Assembly (NCBI GenBank): GCA_014529385.2
Contig: CM043959.1
Location: 91,615,529-91,679,528, forward strand
DNA from: Adiantum capillus-veneris
Taxonomy: Eukaryota > Streptophyta > Polypodiopsida > Polypodiales > Pteridaceae
DNA length: 64,000 nt
Direction: 5' to 3'
In this document: positions 32,640 to 44,698 of the stretch, piece by piece
Layout: the number at the start of each line of letters is the position of its first letter
How positions within the stretch are numbered: the first letter of the stretch is position 1
Made by a program: the position numbers and the translations under genes
Notes under the pieces: model-generated
The model's input: the letters and a program-made list of their open reading frames with translations, nothing else
What the model was told of the DNA's origin: nothing
Databases searched by the model: none

Positions 32640-33830
32640 GGGTGATGAGAACAATCCGCTTGAGGAGATCCAACATCCAGTTGGGGATGCATCTTCTCCA
32701 AAAAGGAGATGTCATGCTCCAAATGAAGAGGCTTGACAAATGGAGAGAAATAGAAATTAGTCTCCAAACACTTCTATTGAAGATGTGGCTCCAAGAAGAT
32801 AACGGTCTCAAAGGACTCTAGCTCCTCCAAAAAGGAAAAGATCCTCGCATAACTCTTCTCATCTTGATTCCAAGAGAGAAGAAAGAAATCTCAAGAAGAA
32901 AAGGAGGTCACTCCCTTCTCCATCTTCATCACCCTCCTCTCCCAATGAAAATAGTGGATACTCCTCCAAGGAGCCTAAGAGGAGAGGACATCAAAAATCC
33001 TATCCCACATGGAGAAGGTCCAACAAGCTCATGAAGTTCAAAGAGGGAGGAAAGAACATCACTTTCCTCACCTGCGATGGTGCCTTCGGTGCCACCGACA
33101 AGGTCTTAGCCTTCATACAACAATTCAATGTGGCCTTTGGAGATGAGGGATTTACGGAATTCTCTAAGCTATGACATGTTGCCATGCACTTTCAAAAGTC
33201 TGCTAGAGGCAATGGTGGGCTAGGGTGGCCTAACTAAGAAGCTCCAAATACATGGAAAGACTTAAGATCTTCCATTATGAAGAAATTTATTTCAAGCAAT
33301 GTTGAAGATAAAGTTCTCACCGAATAGTGAAGCTTGAAGATGTCTCCATATGAGTCTATGCACAAGTATGTAGACAAGTTTTGGGACCTTCATCTCAAAG
33401 CCTGCACTGCCTACAAAAAGATAGGTCTTGGAGAGCAAAATCAATAGTTTTTTGCCGGGATATCCAAATACATTAATTAATATGTAAATTCCCAAAGGCC
33501 TAAAACCATCTCGACGGTCATTCACCACACAATGGTTGCTTCAAGAATTATTTTCCAACAAAGGGATACAAATAACTTTAAGCCCATGGATATTAAGGAC
33601 AAAAATGAGACCAAGGGGAAGAATAATGCTACCCAAAATTCTTCCAAATGCAACCCTAACAACAACAACAACAAAAACAAAGCAAAGAGCAAAGGTGTGT
33701 ACAAAGGTAAAAACAAACTCTCACCCAAAGAGCTAGAGCATTATCATAAGGATAGCAAATGTTTTAAGTGTGGGGAGCAAGGACATGGCTATTGGTCTAG
33801 TCCACAAAGAAATGTATGCAATGAACCACC
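32640..33830 (+). pseudogene. gag: Gag of chromovirus F
   Basis: Broken frames encode a serine/arginine/lysine-rich start, a central gag region (NITFLTCDGAFGATDKVLAF, then YESMHKYVDKFWDLHLKA), an asparagine-rich basic stretch, and a knuckle at 33760-33801. The knuckle reads CFKCGEQGHGYWSS, with serine where the last cysteine belongs. Confidence 0.75.
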
Positions 33831-33873
33831 TAGAGCGAGCCTCTATGATTGAAGCTCCAAAAGAGGATGGTCA

Positions 33874-34230
33874 TTGCAAAGGGTCACCACTTGCCTATGC
33901 ATGGGACAAGGTGAGAGAACATCACATGATTTTATCCTCTTTGATCCTGGCTCAACTCACAAATTTGTATCAAATGAGTTAGCCACCAAGTTAGGGATAC
34001 AAGATTATGAGATGGGAGATATTGTGCAAACGGGTGGGGCTTTCAAGGGACAAGAAGCCTCAATCACTTCCTTGATTGGGAAATTGAGACTCCATGTCCA
34101 AAGTTATGTGGACAAAGAAGACTCCTTTATCTCTCCTCTCAAACGTGAAGATGTAATTCTAGGGGAACCATGGTTTAATCGCATGGCTGTCTCTATGGAG
34201 TTTCTTGAGAGAAAAATCTACTTTAATTAG
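33874..34230 (+). pseudogene. pol: Protease of chromovirus F
   Basis: A 118-codon frame with FDPGSTHKFVSNELATKLGI, the chromovirus retropepsin site (DPG in place of DSG or DTG), and later VILGEPWFNRM, the matching C-terminal strand. It ends at a TAG before FINQFQDF-like remnants. Confidence 0.8.
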
Positions 34231-34279
34231 AGAGAAGAATTAGAGTTATCTAATTTCATAAACCAATTTCAAGATTTTT

Positions 34280-36380
34280 CATTGATGACATCCCTGGAGA
34301 GTTACATCCAAAATGAGGGGATGATGACCATGCCATAGAGCTACTACTAAATGGCATAAAATGGTAACCATCTTTTTGCAACATTTTTCAGCCTACTCAA
34401 CGTCCTCTTCCTCATATGTGTATATATTTTTCTACGCTATTAAGTTATCTAGAGTAAATTCCCCCTCTTCGTTTAACCTTTGTGGCGACAATACATTGTA
34501 CTCTTTCCAAAAATGTCACCTTAGTCATATATTTATATTACCACCCTTTTCTTTTTTGCTTTGTAAATAAAATTAAGCATACAATAACCAACTATCTACC
34601 CCCAAACTTTCTTACCTCTTGTGAATTAGTAGTAGAAAAATAATATATCCATCTTCCATCCCATATAGATAAATTACCATGGAAAATCAACTCTCCACTT
34701 GTCTTTACCAAAGATTATGGTCCATCTCTACAAGTCTTCTATGCCCCCTACATAGGTGGCCCAATATCTCTTAAGAATATACATATAGTTTTTCTCCTTT
34801 CAAAAAGACTCAAATTGTATATTCTTTTCACAATCAAATAATATTGGGCCCTCCTCTATTTGTTTAAGCATCATACCCTTTTGAAAAAGCACGATTCTCC
34901 TTGGATGCATACAAGTAAAGGGCCCATACAAGAAGACTTGGAAGCAAAAGGTTCCCTAGCCTAGTGTGGACCTTCCAAAACGAATTCCTTGGTGCATGGG
35001 CATAAAGAATAGTCCAAATTCATATCAAACATGTTGAGAAGGTCAAATTTTCCTTTTGAAGCATGTCATTCCGAGCTACAGGTAAAAAGTTATGGCCAAA
35101 ATAGTGTAAATCTGTCAGATTCGCAGCAAAAGGGAATTGTAAATCAAGTAAATCAAGAGGGTGAGATCTTATTTTCCCCCTACTCATCTTCTAGAAGAGC
35201 AATGAGTGTTCAAGGTCACTTGCATGTGATGGGACCAACCTAAAGATGCTTTCTAAATGCCAAGACAGACAAGTTGAGATACCCCGCAGGAGCCACCCGT
35301 AGGGCCTCATGGTGGGGCCCACCTACATTATGCACCCCTATGGAGCCTTCACGGTCTAAAATGATATTTTTGGTGAATAAATAGTCCCTTTTATATCCAA
35401 TATTCAATGAGTGGTCAAAGTAAACTTAATTAGGGCTAATCACTCACCCTAATTAAGTGTAGCATAATCCCACTCCTACACAACTATAAATAGCCCCCCT
35501 TGGAGAGACTCAAGGACACACACCTATATTTTCAAATTCATGTTGTTTCTTGATCAATAGTAGAGAAACCCCCAACTCTCCCTCTTTCACATCCTCCCTC
35601 CTAACCCTCCTCTTTGGAGGAAGTGCAACTCTATCCTCCACTCTTTCTATTCTACAATCTCTTACTCCATCAACCCAATAAATCATTGTAGCACCTCAAT
35701 AACTTGTAAATACATCATGATCTCTCTCATGGTTATGTTAATGATCATTAAATCATCTTCAAACAATCAACTGTCGCAATTCGTGATGGTTAGCCAGCGT
35801 CTGTCTACCCCTTAAAAGGTGTGCGAGAAATCAAGTAAGTGTTCTACTCTCAATTTACCATTGGTTTGTTTCTCCACAGTTATTCAATTAGTCTAAAGAA
35901 AATTCTCACTCCAACTCTCTTTTTCTTCATTACATATGCATGTGGCTACCTCTCATGGTGATTTTATTTGTCACGGCATTGCATAGATAGAGATGAGCTC
36001 TCTATGCAAAGTGTGTTAGTTTGATGTAGGTGATTCTCTTGTGTGTTTGAGAGGCAGGTCTTGTGCGCATGATTTTTTTGATGAGTGCTTGAGAGAGGAG
36101 GAGTTTGGATGTATCATGGGTATTCTTATGGGGAGAAGGTGAATGCTATTCCACAAATTGAATATTTACATTTGATGCACGGCATTGGGTTGCATAATCG
36201 TTGATGGTGTCAAGTGTCCAAAGTGTACATAGAGTAAGGGTTCTCAAAAGTGTGTTGCTTGAGTGGGTGAGTGCAAGTGTTATTTTGATTGGTTTCCTTC
36301 TCCACTCCCAAAAGAAGGTGGTGCCCCAAGTAGTGTGTGTACCTCTTTACGAACATTTTGTGAGGGTAGGCCCATTGGTT
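34280..36380 (+). repeat. Unrelated insertion in F, probably a solo LTR
   Basis: This stretch separates protease from reverse transcriptase and has no homology to pol. It carries a promoter-like TATAAATA at 35485-35492 and an AATAAA at 35677-35682 in U3-R-U5 order, as in an LTR. Exact ends and target duplication were not found. Short ORFs (34361-34570, 35031-35243, 36201-36389) have no recognisable product. Confidence 0.4.
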
Positions 36381-36389
36381 TGGGTTTAG

Positions 36390-38926
36390 AGGCCCCATTT
36401 CAAAAAGCTCGCCCTCACTACCAGGAACTTCACCTCCCCAATAAGCCTCCTTATAAAGTCTCTCAAGCTCAACAAGAGGATATTATGAGGCAAGTGAACA
36501 AATTGGTAGAAAAAGGGATGGAAAGGCCTAGTTCATCCCCATTTTGCTTTCCGGTTCTAAAAGTGCAAAAGAAAGATGGCACCTATCACATGTGCGTAGA
36601 CTATAGAGCCCTAAATAGAATCACAATTAAGAATAGATTCCCCGTCTCTCGGGCAAAAGCTGCAAGGGTCTACCTAATTTAGTAGGATTGACCTTAAAAG
36701 TGGCTATCATCAAATAAGGATAGTCAATGAATATATTTTAAAGACCACTTTCCATACTACATTTGGTCTTTATGAATATCTTGTCATGCCTTTTGGCTTG
36801 ACAAATGCTTCAGCCACTTTCAACTGCATGATTGAGAAAATATTTTGACCATATCACAACTTCACTAGAGTATTTTTCAATGATATAATCATCTACTCCA
36901 AATCTCTTGAGGAGCACAAGAAACACCTCCATGTAATTTTCCAAGCTTTGAGAGATAATAAGCTTTTTATTAATAAAAAGAAAAGTGATTTTTTCTTGCA
37001 ATAAATTCAATACTTAGGTCATTTTATCTCTCAATTTGGTATCCATATGAATCCCACAAAGTTGCAAATAATTAAATAATGGCCTAAAGCAAGGAATTTA
37101 CATGAGTTACGAAGCTTTATTGGTATGTGTGCATAATATAGGCGCTTTATAGAAAAATTCTCACTAATAGCCAGTGCATTACATGATCTAACAAAAAAGA
37201 ACGTCAAGTATGCATGGACTAGAAAGGATCAAGAAGCTTTTGAGATGCTCAAACAAAACCTTATCTCTCACCCCGTGGTTATTTTATTGGATATCACAAA
37301 GCCCTTTGAGGTCCAATGCGATCCATGTGATAATTGCCTTGGAGTAGTTTTGCTTCAAGAAGGGCATGCCATAGCATATGAGAGTAGGAGACTGAATTAC
37401 AATGAGTGAACATTGAGCATTTATGAAAAAGAGCTATTAGTTATCCTAAATTCCCTAGAAACATGGAAGCATTATCTCCTAGGGACTCCATTTATTCTAC
37501 ATACGGATCATCAAAGCCTCAAATACTTCATGGCTCAAACCAAGATTTTTGACAAACAAATGAGGCGGAAAAATTGTCTTTTGCAATTCAATTTTCATAT
37601 TGCTCACATTGCAAGCAAGCATAACCAAGGTGCCAATTCACTTTTGCAATGACCAAGGGTAAATGTTGTAGCAATAGCAACTCACAATGATCTATCTTCT
37701 ATGATAGATGAGTATGCTACTGATCCGAATTTTAAAGATATAATTTCTACCCTTGCATTAGGGAAGGAAGAAAAACCATTTACCTTGCAAGATGGTTATC
37801 TTCTCTATGAAAATAGGCTATGTGTTACTCATTCACTTCATGTGAAAGTAATGTATGAATCTCATGCTCCTCCTTATGCGGGGCATAGAGGAGGTATTCA
37901 ATCTACTATACAAGGAGTAGAAACATACTTCTAATGGCCTACCATGAAAGTAAACATAAAAGACTATGTTTTTCCAAGGGTGTGATATGCCAAAAGACAA
38001 AATATGATCGAGGGAAGCAACCTAGATTACTCCAGCCATTGCCAATCCCTGATTCACCATGGGAGAGCATGTCCATGGTTTTCATCTTTGGATTGCCCAA
38101 GTCTATCCATGGAATATGGGAATATGGACTATAGCTGACATGTTCAAAAAACAAGCTCATTTCATACCTGTCAAAAAGACTATTAAGGCACATCAAATGA
38201 TAACCCTCTTCATATCACAAATTTTCAAGTACCATTGCTTGCCTACATCCATTGTGTCAGATGGAGATCCTCAAATTACCAGTAATTTTTGGAAGGGTCT
38301 CTTTGAAAATATAGGTACTAGATTAAATTTCTCTTCGGCCTATCACCCACAAAAATGGATGGCCAAAGTGAAAAAGACAACTCCACAATTTTTGATCTAC
38401 TAAAAGCCTATGTTACTGAAGTAGATCAATGTTCTCAATGGGAGAAGTACCTACCTCTTGTAGAGTATGCATACAACAACACTATACATACTTCTATAAG
38501 AAAAGCACAATTTGAGGTCATTGAGGGAAGATCCAAAAGCCCTTTGGTACTCAAAGTACATGGGAAGATCTTTGTTGTTGTTACTGGTGAATATAGTCGA
38601 GACTTAGAAGAATATTTTTACAATATTAAAGAAGCTATATTTATCTCTCAGCAAAAGAAAAAGGATGTTGTTAATAAGCACAAAAGAGCCTTGACCTTCA
38701 GTAAGATGCTTGGGTCTTGCTAAAGTTTCCTAAAGCTCGGCAAAGGCATACCTCGAGCAAGAACCCTATGGGACACCAAAAGTATTATGCTAAACTAGCA
38801 AAAATATATTATGGTTCCTTTCAAATTCTTAATCCAAGCAATGAGATGGCTTATCAATTTGTCCACACAAAGGTGGGAGAACAAAGATATTTGGGTTTTG
38901 TGAGGGTTTTGGAAAAGATCACTTGA
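36390..38926 (+). pseudogene. pol: Pol of chromovirus F: reverse transcriptase, RNase H, integrase
   Basis: Reverse transcriptase blocks: [44 protein letters not shown], and FFNDIIIYSKS where FxDD is expected, so one catalytic aspartate reads N. RNase H: YEKELLVILNSLETWKHYLL and HTDHQSLKYFM. Integrase: an H2 region HAPPYAGHRGG, a broken core, then VEYAYNNTIHTSI and the C-terminal YAKLAKIYYG block. More than ten stops or shifts are visible. No chromodomain could be read after 38926. Confidence 0.85.
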
Positions 38927-39284
38927 TCCAATACTCTACAAAGGAACCCAAAAACAAGGGGAAAGCCATTATGAATTCCATTGAGGTTTTGCCTTGCTCA
39001 AGCGGATTTGAGTTAGAGCCACCAATTCTTATCAATGTGGTGATTAGAGCTCAATCTTAGGAAGCAGCAAAAAACATGCTGGTAGTAGAGGAGCCAAAAC
39101 TTTCTAAATAAATAGAGTTTGAAAGGTTAACGCTAAAGACCAAAGAAAATCTTGTAAAGCAAAAAGCGACAAAATGAAAGCAAAAGGTCTAAGGGAAAAG
39201 ACAGCCTTAGAGACCAAGCTTCAACAAACAAGGAAGTAGCTCAAGCACAAGCAAGAAAACAAAGGGAAAGTCACGAGAGCAGAA
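38927..39284 (+). other. Unassigned stretch between F and G
   Basis: About 360 bases with frequent stops; nothing recognisable. Confidence 0.4.
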
Positions 39285-40740
39285 GTGTTAGAAACCTTAT
39301 CGAGTGGTTCAATCTTAGTAGAAAAAATGAATGAGCAATTAGATACCATGATGCAAGCCTACAAGGCAAAATTGAAAAACAACCAAACACTAGAACAAAG
39401 ATGGTTGATGTATCCGCATCCAAAAGTTGAGACAAAACAATTGAAAATGTGCAGACATCGAACAGCTCATAGAGACAATCCAAGCTCTAATGTAGCCAAA
39501 AACATTGAATATTTTTAAACAAGTAGTGTCAATACCTGAAAAGGAAGAAAAAAGTGTGCACAACGAAAACAAAATGTGTGAACCAACTAAACCAAGAAAT
39601 AAAACACCATTGGACACAAGGGTAATTGCAAACACAACAGACGAGTCCAAGCCTCAAGAGATATAGCCTATTTATGAAGTGGAAGAGCCATGACCACAAT
39701 GGTTATAAGAAACAATTAAAAATTAAAAAGACAATAGTGATACTTTATAGTCAACACCTATCCCAGAAACCGACATTGACCACAAGATCTATCTTGGGGA
39801 TATACAATCATTATATAGAGATGCAAGGATTGAAGTATCCGTAGAGAGTAAACCTGGAATGTTAAATATTGTACCTTCTTTTATATAGGAACACGAGACA
39901 AAATCAGAGATGAAGGTTGTACCATCTCAATGGAGTCCAGTTCCACATGTGATGGACACAAAAAGCCTCCACAAATTGATGTCATCTCCTATAAGATGCA
40001 CCATTACTCTCTTAGAACTTCTGAAGATTAGACCACATTTATGGGGTCAAATGGGAAATTTTTTGAAAAAGATGAGGTTGAAAATAGCTCCTCAACATGT
40101 TTCTATAGATGAGAATGTGGATAAAACTCAATCAGAGAAATCAAAAGAGAAACCAGTGCCAATGAACAAGGTGGGTGACGATTGTGAAGGAGAAGAAGGC
40201 AACACCAACTTACCACTAGAGTACAAAGGAGTGAACATGATAGCCATACTTGACAGTGGGGGGTTGGTGTATCCATTGCTCCAAAAGAGATCTCAGAGAA
40301 GTGGAGAAGACCAGCTCTTAGAAAAGCACGTATGAAATTGCAACTAGTAGGTGGATTTCTAGAGAGACCTTTGGGTATATGAAATTGCAACTAGCAGATG
40401 GATTTCTAGAGAGACCTTTGGGTATATGAAATTGCAACTAGCAGATGGATTTCTAGAGAGACCTTTGGGTATGCTTGAATAGACAATTGTATCCTCTTGT
40501 GAAATTGAGTATGAGCATACTTTTGCCATAGTAGACTTTGAGTAAAGAAACAACTTTGACATTATTTTGGGATGACCATTCCTGCGTCATCCCAAAATGA
40601 TTCAAGAATGAGACTATGACCACCTCTACTTAAGGCATAAAGACATAACAATGAGGGTCAACATACAGGAACATAGTTATATAGATGTTAATGGAGCCCC
40701 AATGGAATAATTTGATGTAGCTATAAAATTGGATAAATAG
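39285..40740 (+). pseudogene. Element G: gag-protease relic of the element H family
   Basis: A coiled-coil-like start (LDTMMQAYKAKLKNN), then SSPIRCTITLLELLKIRPHL, NKVGDDCEGEEGNTNLPLEY and a protease-like MIAILDSGG. These blocks match element H at 43095-43420 (SKVRTTIMSKL; NKLGQYFVGDESNATIPI; KGILDGG), so the two are related. The frame shifts right after the DSG site, and a 47 bp triplication follows. A late IILG-PFL strand remnant lies near 40562-40590. There are many stops. Confidence 0.6.
40332..40472 (+). repeat. Three tandem copies of a 47 bp unit
   Basis: Units begin ATGAAATTGCAACTAG at 40332, 40379 and 40426. Copies 2 and 3 are almost identical, and copy 1 differs at a few bases. Because 47 is not a multiple of three, each copy changes frame in the protease-like coding region. 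Confidence 0.95.
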
Positions 40741-40965
40741 TTACCTACCTAGTTGACAAAACAAGCACATATTTGGATGTGTGGAGCGTTGTCGAGAAAT
40801 TTGCGGTCTTTCCAGGAAAGCCTCCGGGCTTTTGGCTCTGAGAGTTTGTGAGAGAACTCCAAAAAAAAAACTATATGAAGGAGTTAAACCATAGATGCCA
40901 TGAATACTAGGGTTTGAAAGCAAGTGCAATCAAAGAATCCCCACTCTTTCTCTCTTGCAGTCACA

Positions 40966-41000
40966 CCATCTCCATCTCCATCTTCTTCTTCTTCACCTCC

Positions 41001-41035
<35 letters not shown>

Positions 41036-41292
41036 CGTGAGAGAGAGAGAGAGTGCGATTGAGCATTACGAAGGCACGACGACGGTGAAGCGGTTGAGCG
41101 CGGCACGGCGGTAGCTCCTTCTTCTTCGCGGTGAGGAATCCTCCACGAAGTCGAGCGTAAAGCGGTGAGTGACACACCCTTGCTCTCTTGAGCTTGATAG
41201 ATTAGTCCGGTTGTGTGCTTGGAGCCATTTGTGGCTCGCACACAGTGTATCGGCAAGTCCCTTGCATTGACATATGCGACAGACGCGCACAT
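40966..41292 (+). repeat. 5' LTR remnant of element H
   Basis: Shares with 46590-46932 the CCATCTCCATCTCCATCTTC start, the TG and GA runs, the GAGCATTACGAAGGCACGAC block and the CAGACGCGCACAT end. Sequence left of about 40966 does not match the U3 of the 3' copy, so the 5' LTR is truncated or recombinant. TAGCGCCACTATC a few bases later may be a mutated primer site. Confidence 0.65.
41002..41053 (+). repeat. (TG)n and (GA)n runs in 5' LTR of H
   Basis: About 31 bases of TG repeat, then ATGCGT and about 16 bases of GA repeat. The 3' copy has a different arrangement at 46634-46695 (TG, GA, TG). Confidence 0.95.
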
Positions 41293-42223
41293 TTTTAGCG
41301 CCACTATCAAGGAAATGCCATACACTAAGCTTGAATGGCACTCTGTGGTTCTTTGTGGTGCAATTTCAATTAGAGGAAAGGTAAAGAAGGAAGGTGTGTG
41401 TGTTGAGAAGAAGTTTGTTTGCTACTGTGTATTGTTTTGTTAATAAGGTTTTGAAAGATACTGTGTTTTCTCTGTGATAAGGTGTTAGTATTAAGGTTGT
41501 AGACCCATAATGTTAGTTCTATGTAAAGTAGATTAAGTAGTTATGTTAGAAAGTGAGTTAGTGTAGTAGTGTGTTAGTGTGTAAGAGTAGTTGTATTAGT
41601 TGTAAGTAGGTAGATTAGGTGTGTGTGTGCTCGCGCGCACAGCACGGCCACTGCGACCTTATCCCAAAATAATAATAATACTAATAATAATAATTTAAAT
41701 TTTAAAGGTAGGACCGGGATTGGGAATATCCCCCAAACCCAAGCCCATCCCCAAACCCAAGCCCATACCCAAGCCCAAGCTCACGCTCAGGCTCACATCT
41801 CAGTCACCCTTTAAAATTACGAATTTAGCCTCACACGTAGGTAAAAATTGACCTTTTTGAGGACCAACGGAGCTTCGGGTAACCGAACGCTGTGCTGTCA
41901 CCATGACTCCCTAAGCGATACGCTTGTTTCGAGCTATCACATGCTTTAATCCAAAAGCTGGTCATTAAAAAACATTTTTAAAAAACATCAAAAAACGATT
42001 GAATACGGACACCTAAAAAAGTAAGCCGTTAATCTTCGAGGTTATTCGCCGATGCTTGTAGGGTGCCAAAGGCACATGCATCTACACTCAGGTCGTGTGC
42101 TAGAGGCCGAGCAACTAGAGAGCATTTCGACTTACGCAAGTTCTCAATATCCACCTACCTTAGGTTCCGGGCCCACGACGGGGACCCAAGGTAGTACAAA
42201 CCAAGACCCAAACATAGCGCGTA
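41293..42223 (+). other. Leader region of element H
   Basis: No credible gene. TAGTTGTATTAG-type repeats occur at 41500-41620, an AAT-rich stretch at 41667-41700 and a CAAGCCCA-type repeat at 41735-41790. The ORF at 42052-42285 may be the broken start of gag. Confidence 0.4.
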
Positions 42224-43098
42224 GTGACTCTTCCTCTGACTACGACATCATGGAGGGTTACCCAATGCCTCGAGTGTCCTATTAGGCTACAAAATAATGC
42301 CACACTTATGCAAACCAATCAAGTGAGCACGTCTACAATGCCAATACTCATGTGTAATCGATGTGGCATAGATCATTTGATTGCCCAATGTCCGAATAAT
42401 CCAAATGCGCCAAAGATCACGCCATTAAACTTGATTGAGGTTATCGAGGAGCCATCACAAAGTACACCTGTGATACCATTAAACGAACTCACACGATCGA
42501 TGCTCCAAAAACAAAATTATATTCTTGAAGAAAGAGACACAACATCAATTGCCCAATCTCAGAAGAAGAAGAAAACACGAATGAAGAGATTGCAAAAAGC
42601 GACAAAGTCAGACCCCAGTTAGACCCCATTTCAAAGACCAACATAGGAACTGGTGACGATATGAACGATGCTGAAGAGGATTCTGATTCATGTGAAACCA
42701 TGGAGACCAAAACGACCACTAAGAAAGAAACCAACAAGGAAGATAGTCATGAGCCACAATGGCCACAATCCAAGAAAAAGATAGGAACTTATCCAAACCC
42801 TACAGAGGAGATCGAGCGAGTTAAGCAATTAAGGAGTTTGGTAGAAGATACCCAAAGGGATCTAAAGCCAGCACCTAGGCAGATCCAGATTACAAACACA
42901 ATGTTCCCTACGCAACAACAACCTCAGAAAGTCCATAGACCCTTAACCATACCTAGTGTCATCCAAGAAGAAAGTGACTTAAAGTCATGGGAAAGTGGGT
43001 GTACTCACTTCTTATTGGAAAGAATGTTTAAAGAGGGACTACCTGACCCTATCAAAGAAATGGAGATCCCATCTTCCCCACGTCAAGGGACAAAATGA
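42224..43098 (+). pseudogene. gag: Gag C-terminal remnant of element H
   Basis: Two frames, 42224-42622 and 42661-43098. The first has a variant knuckle at 42353-42391, CNRCGIDHLIAQC, spaced CX2CX3HX4C (one residue short of the standard). The second is acidic and lysine-rich (EEDSDSCETMETKTTTKK), with no named domain, ending just where the protease-like frame starts. Confidence 0.55.
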
Positions 43099-43667
43099 TG
43101 GATTTCATGGCTTCCAAAGTTAGAACCACCATCATGTCCAAACTATATGGAGACCCTGAGCTATTCTTAGCTCTTCGAGCTTTCCTCAATGGAGAACTAA
43201 AGGTCAGGCTACCACAATTTGCACAGATGGATGGAGCTAGGGAGATGCCAATAGAGGAGGAACACTTAGATCCACACCCCAACCTAGATGAGAACCCTGT
43301 TGTAGAAATACCTCTTAACAAGTTGGGACAATACTTTGTGGGAGATGAATCCAATGCAACCATACCAATCACTACCAAGGGATTAACTGTGAAGGGAATC
43401 CTTGATGGTGGCATTGGGGTTAGCATTGTGACTAAAAATTTTTGGGAAACTATGGGAAGACCTCACCTTGCAACCACAACCATAGTAGTAAAGATGGCCA
43501 ATGGGTCTATTGTTAAACCTATTGGGATGCTAGAAGATCTCAAGATCAAGGTCTTTGGACATAAAATACGAATTACCTTCATTGTTATGGATTTCTCCAA
43601 GCACACTATGACACTGAGATGTGATCTTACGACGTCCTTTCATGAGGGAAGAAAAAATGGTGCATGA
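43095..43667 (+). CDS. Protease-like ORF of element H
   Basis: 190 codons overlapping the preceding frame by 4 bases. SKVRTTIMSKLYGDPELF and NKLGQYFVGDESNATIPI match relic G. The retropepsin-like site is KGILDGGIGVSIVT (DGG variant), and VVKMANGSIVKPIGMLEDL matches the next conserved strand. A late DLTTSFHEG occurs where ILGRPFL is expected, so the terminal motif is poor. Role inferred: particle protease, or its inactive relative. Confidence 0.7.
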   Translation: MMDFMASKVRTTIMSKLYGDPELFLALRAFLNGELKVRLPQFAQMDGAREMPIEEEHLDPHPNLDENPVVEIPLNKLGQYFVGDESNATIPITTKGLTVKGILDGGIGVSIVTKNFWETMGRPHLATTTIVVKMANGSIVKPIGMLEDLKIKVFGHKIRITFIVMDFSKHTMTLRCDLTTSFHEGRKNGA

Positions 43668-43716
43668 CTGGTCTAAAAACCATGTCTACCTGTAGTTCCA
43701 AGATTCTGTCACTCGA

Positions 43717-44698
43717 GTGAATCTTGTAACTGGTCGAGCACATCCCCTAGGAAATAGGTTTATAATTGATCATAGATCTGACACCACAGTTCACTCAGCC
43801 CCATTGCAATATTGCTACACATGTAAAGAGGACACTAATGTTGGGGACGATTCTCCTTATATGGATGTACTACCTGGAATGACTAAGTCGGACAATGTGG
43901 ATTGGGTCCACCTAGCAGCAACCATAGATGCTTGGGGAAACAAGGGGACGACCTGGGTAACACCTAAGGGGGATGAAATGCCCGTACCCTTAAATATGCT
44001 ACAAGCAATGCATATAGCTTCTGACAAGACTCATCCTAATATAACGAAGAAAACATACAAGTGGGTCCCTAAAGCTTCTTTAGCGACCATAGCTAGTGCT
44101 AAAAAAACAGAAGCATTGTAAGAAACGTCCCACTCTCCCCAAGAAATGTAAAGAAACATTGTGTTGGATTCCTAAACGACTATTGGAAGCCCAAGGCTAC
44201 TATGAAGGAAATGATCAAATTTGGGTGCCAAAACATAGATTGTGTTCTTACATGTCACCTGACCCATGTGCACCCAATCCTGTAGATCCAAAACCAATTG
44301 ACAATCGTGGAAAGAAAAAAATCATTGAATGCTACACACCCACTCCAGAGCTAGTTTGGGTACCGAAGAAAGAACAATTTGTTCCACCTAGCTCAGGAAG
44401 GGGGGAGTCCCATGAAGCTTCTAGCTCCTCATGTAATGCATCCATAGAGGTAAAAGCTTCTCCACAGCCTCCACCTACAATAGTGGACCTCCATAAAGCT
44501 ACAAAGGAATCCACACCTCCCAATGTTCAAGAATCACCTGATGAACCACTTCAAGTTCGATCCTGGGAGAGTACCTTACCACCCTTGCAACTCGATGAGG
44601 CACCTAAGGTAATAGAAAACTACTGGCAAAAATCCTCACCTATTACCAACTGGAACAATTGGTTTCAAAGGGTGACGAGCACATTTCAAACGGTATGA
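43717..44698 (+). CDS. WVPK-repeat ORFs of element H
   Basis: Two overlapping frames (43717-44121 and 44096-44698) that look like one gene with a frameshift around 44100. A short motif recurs: TWVTPKGDEM (W codon at 43954), KWVPKASL (44062), CWIPKRLLEAQ (44165), QIWVPKHRLC (44222) and VWVPKKEQF (44357). The spacing is irregular, with cysteine pairs between. The C-terminal part is proline/serine-rich and ends in WNNWFQRVTSTF. Function unknown; the repeats could bind a partner or RNA. The arrangement protease then WV-repeats parallels 12963-13724 in element B. Confidence 0.65.

Larger units (their letters stand above)
32560..38926 (+). mobile_element. Element F: decayed chromovirus with an internal insertion
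   Basis: Gag, protease, reverse transcriptase, RNase H and integrase remnants occur in order on the plus strand with many stops and shifts. The integrase C-terminus (YAKLAKIYYGSFQILNP) closely matches element C. Between protease and reverse transcriptase about 2 kb of unrelated, LTR-like sequence is inserted. No flanking LTR pair was recognised. Confidence 0.8.

Noticed and set aside
36309-36320. Second primer-binding site (TGGTGCCCC) like that of element A
   Set aside because: No LTR end precedes it; probably chance.
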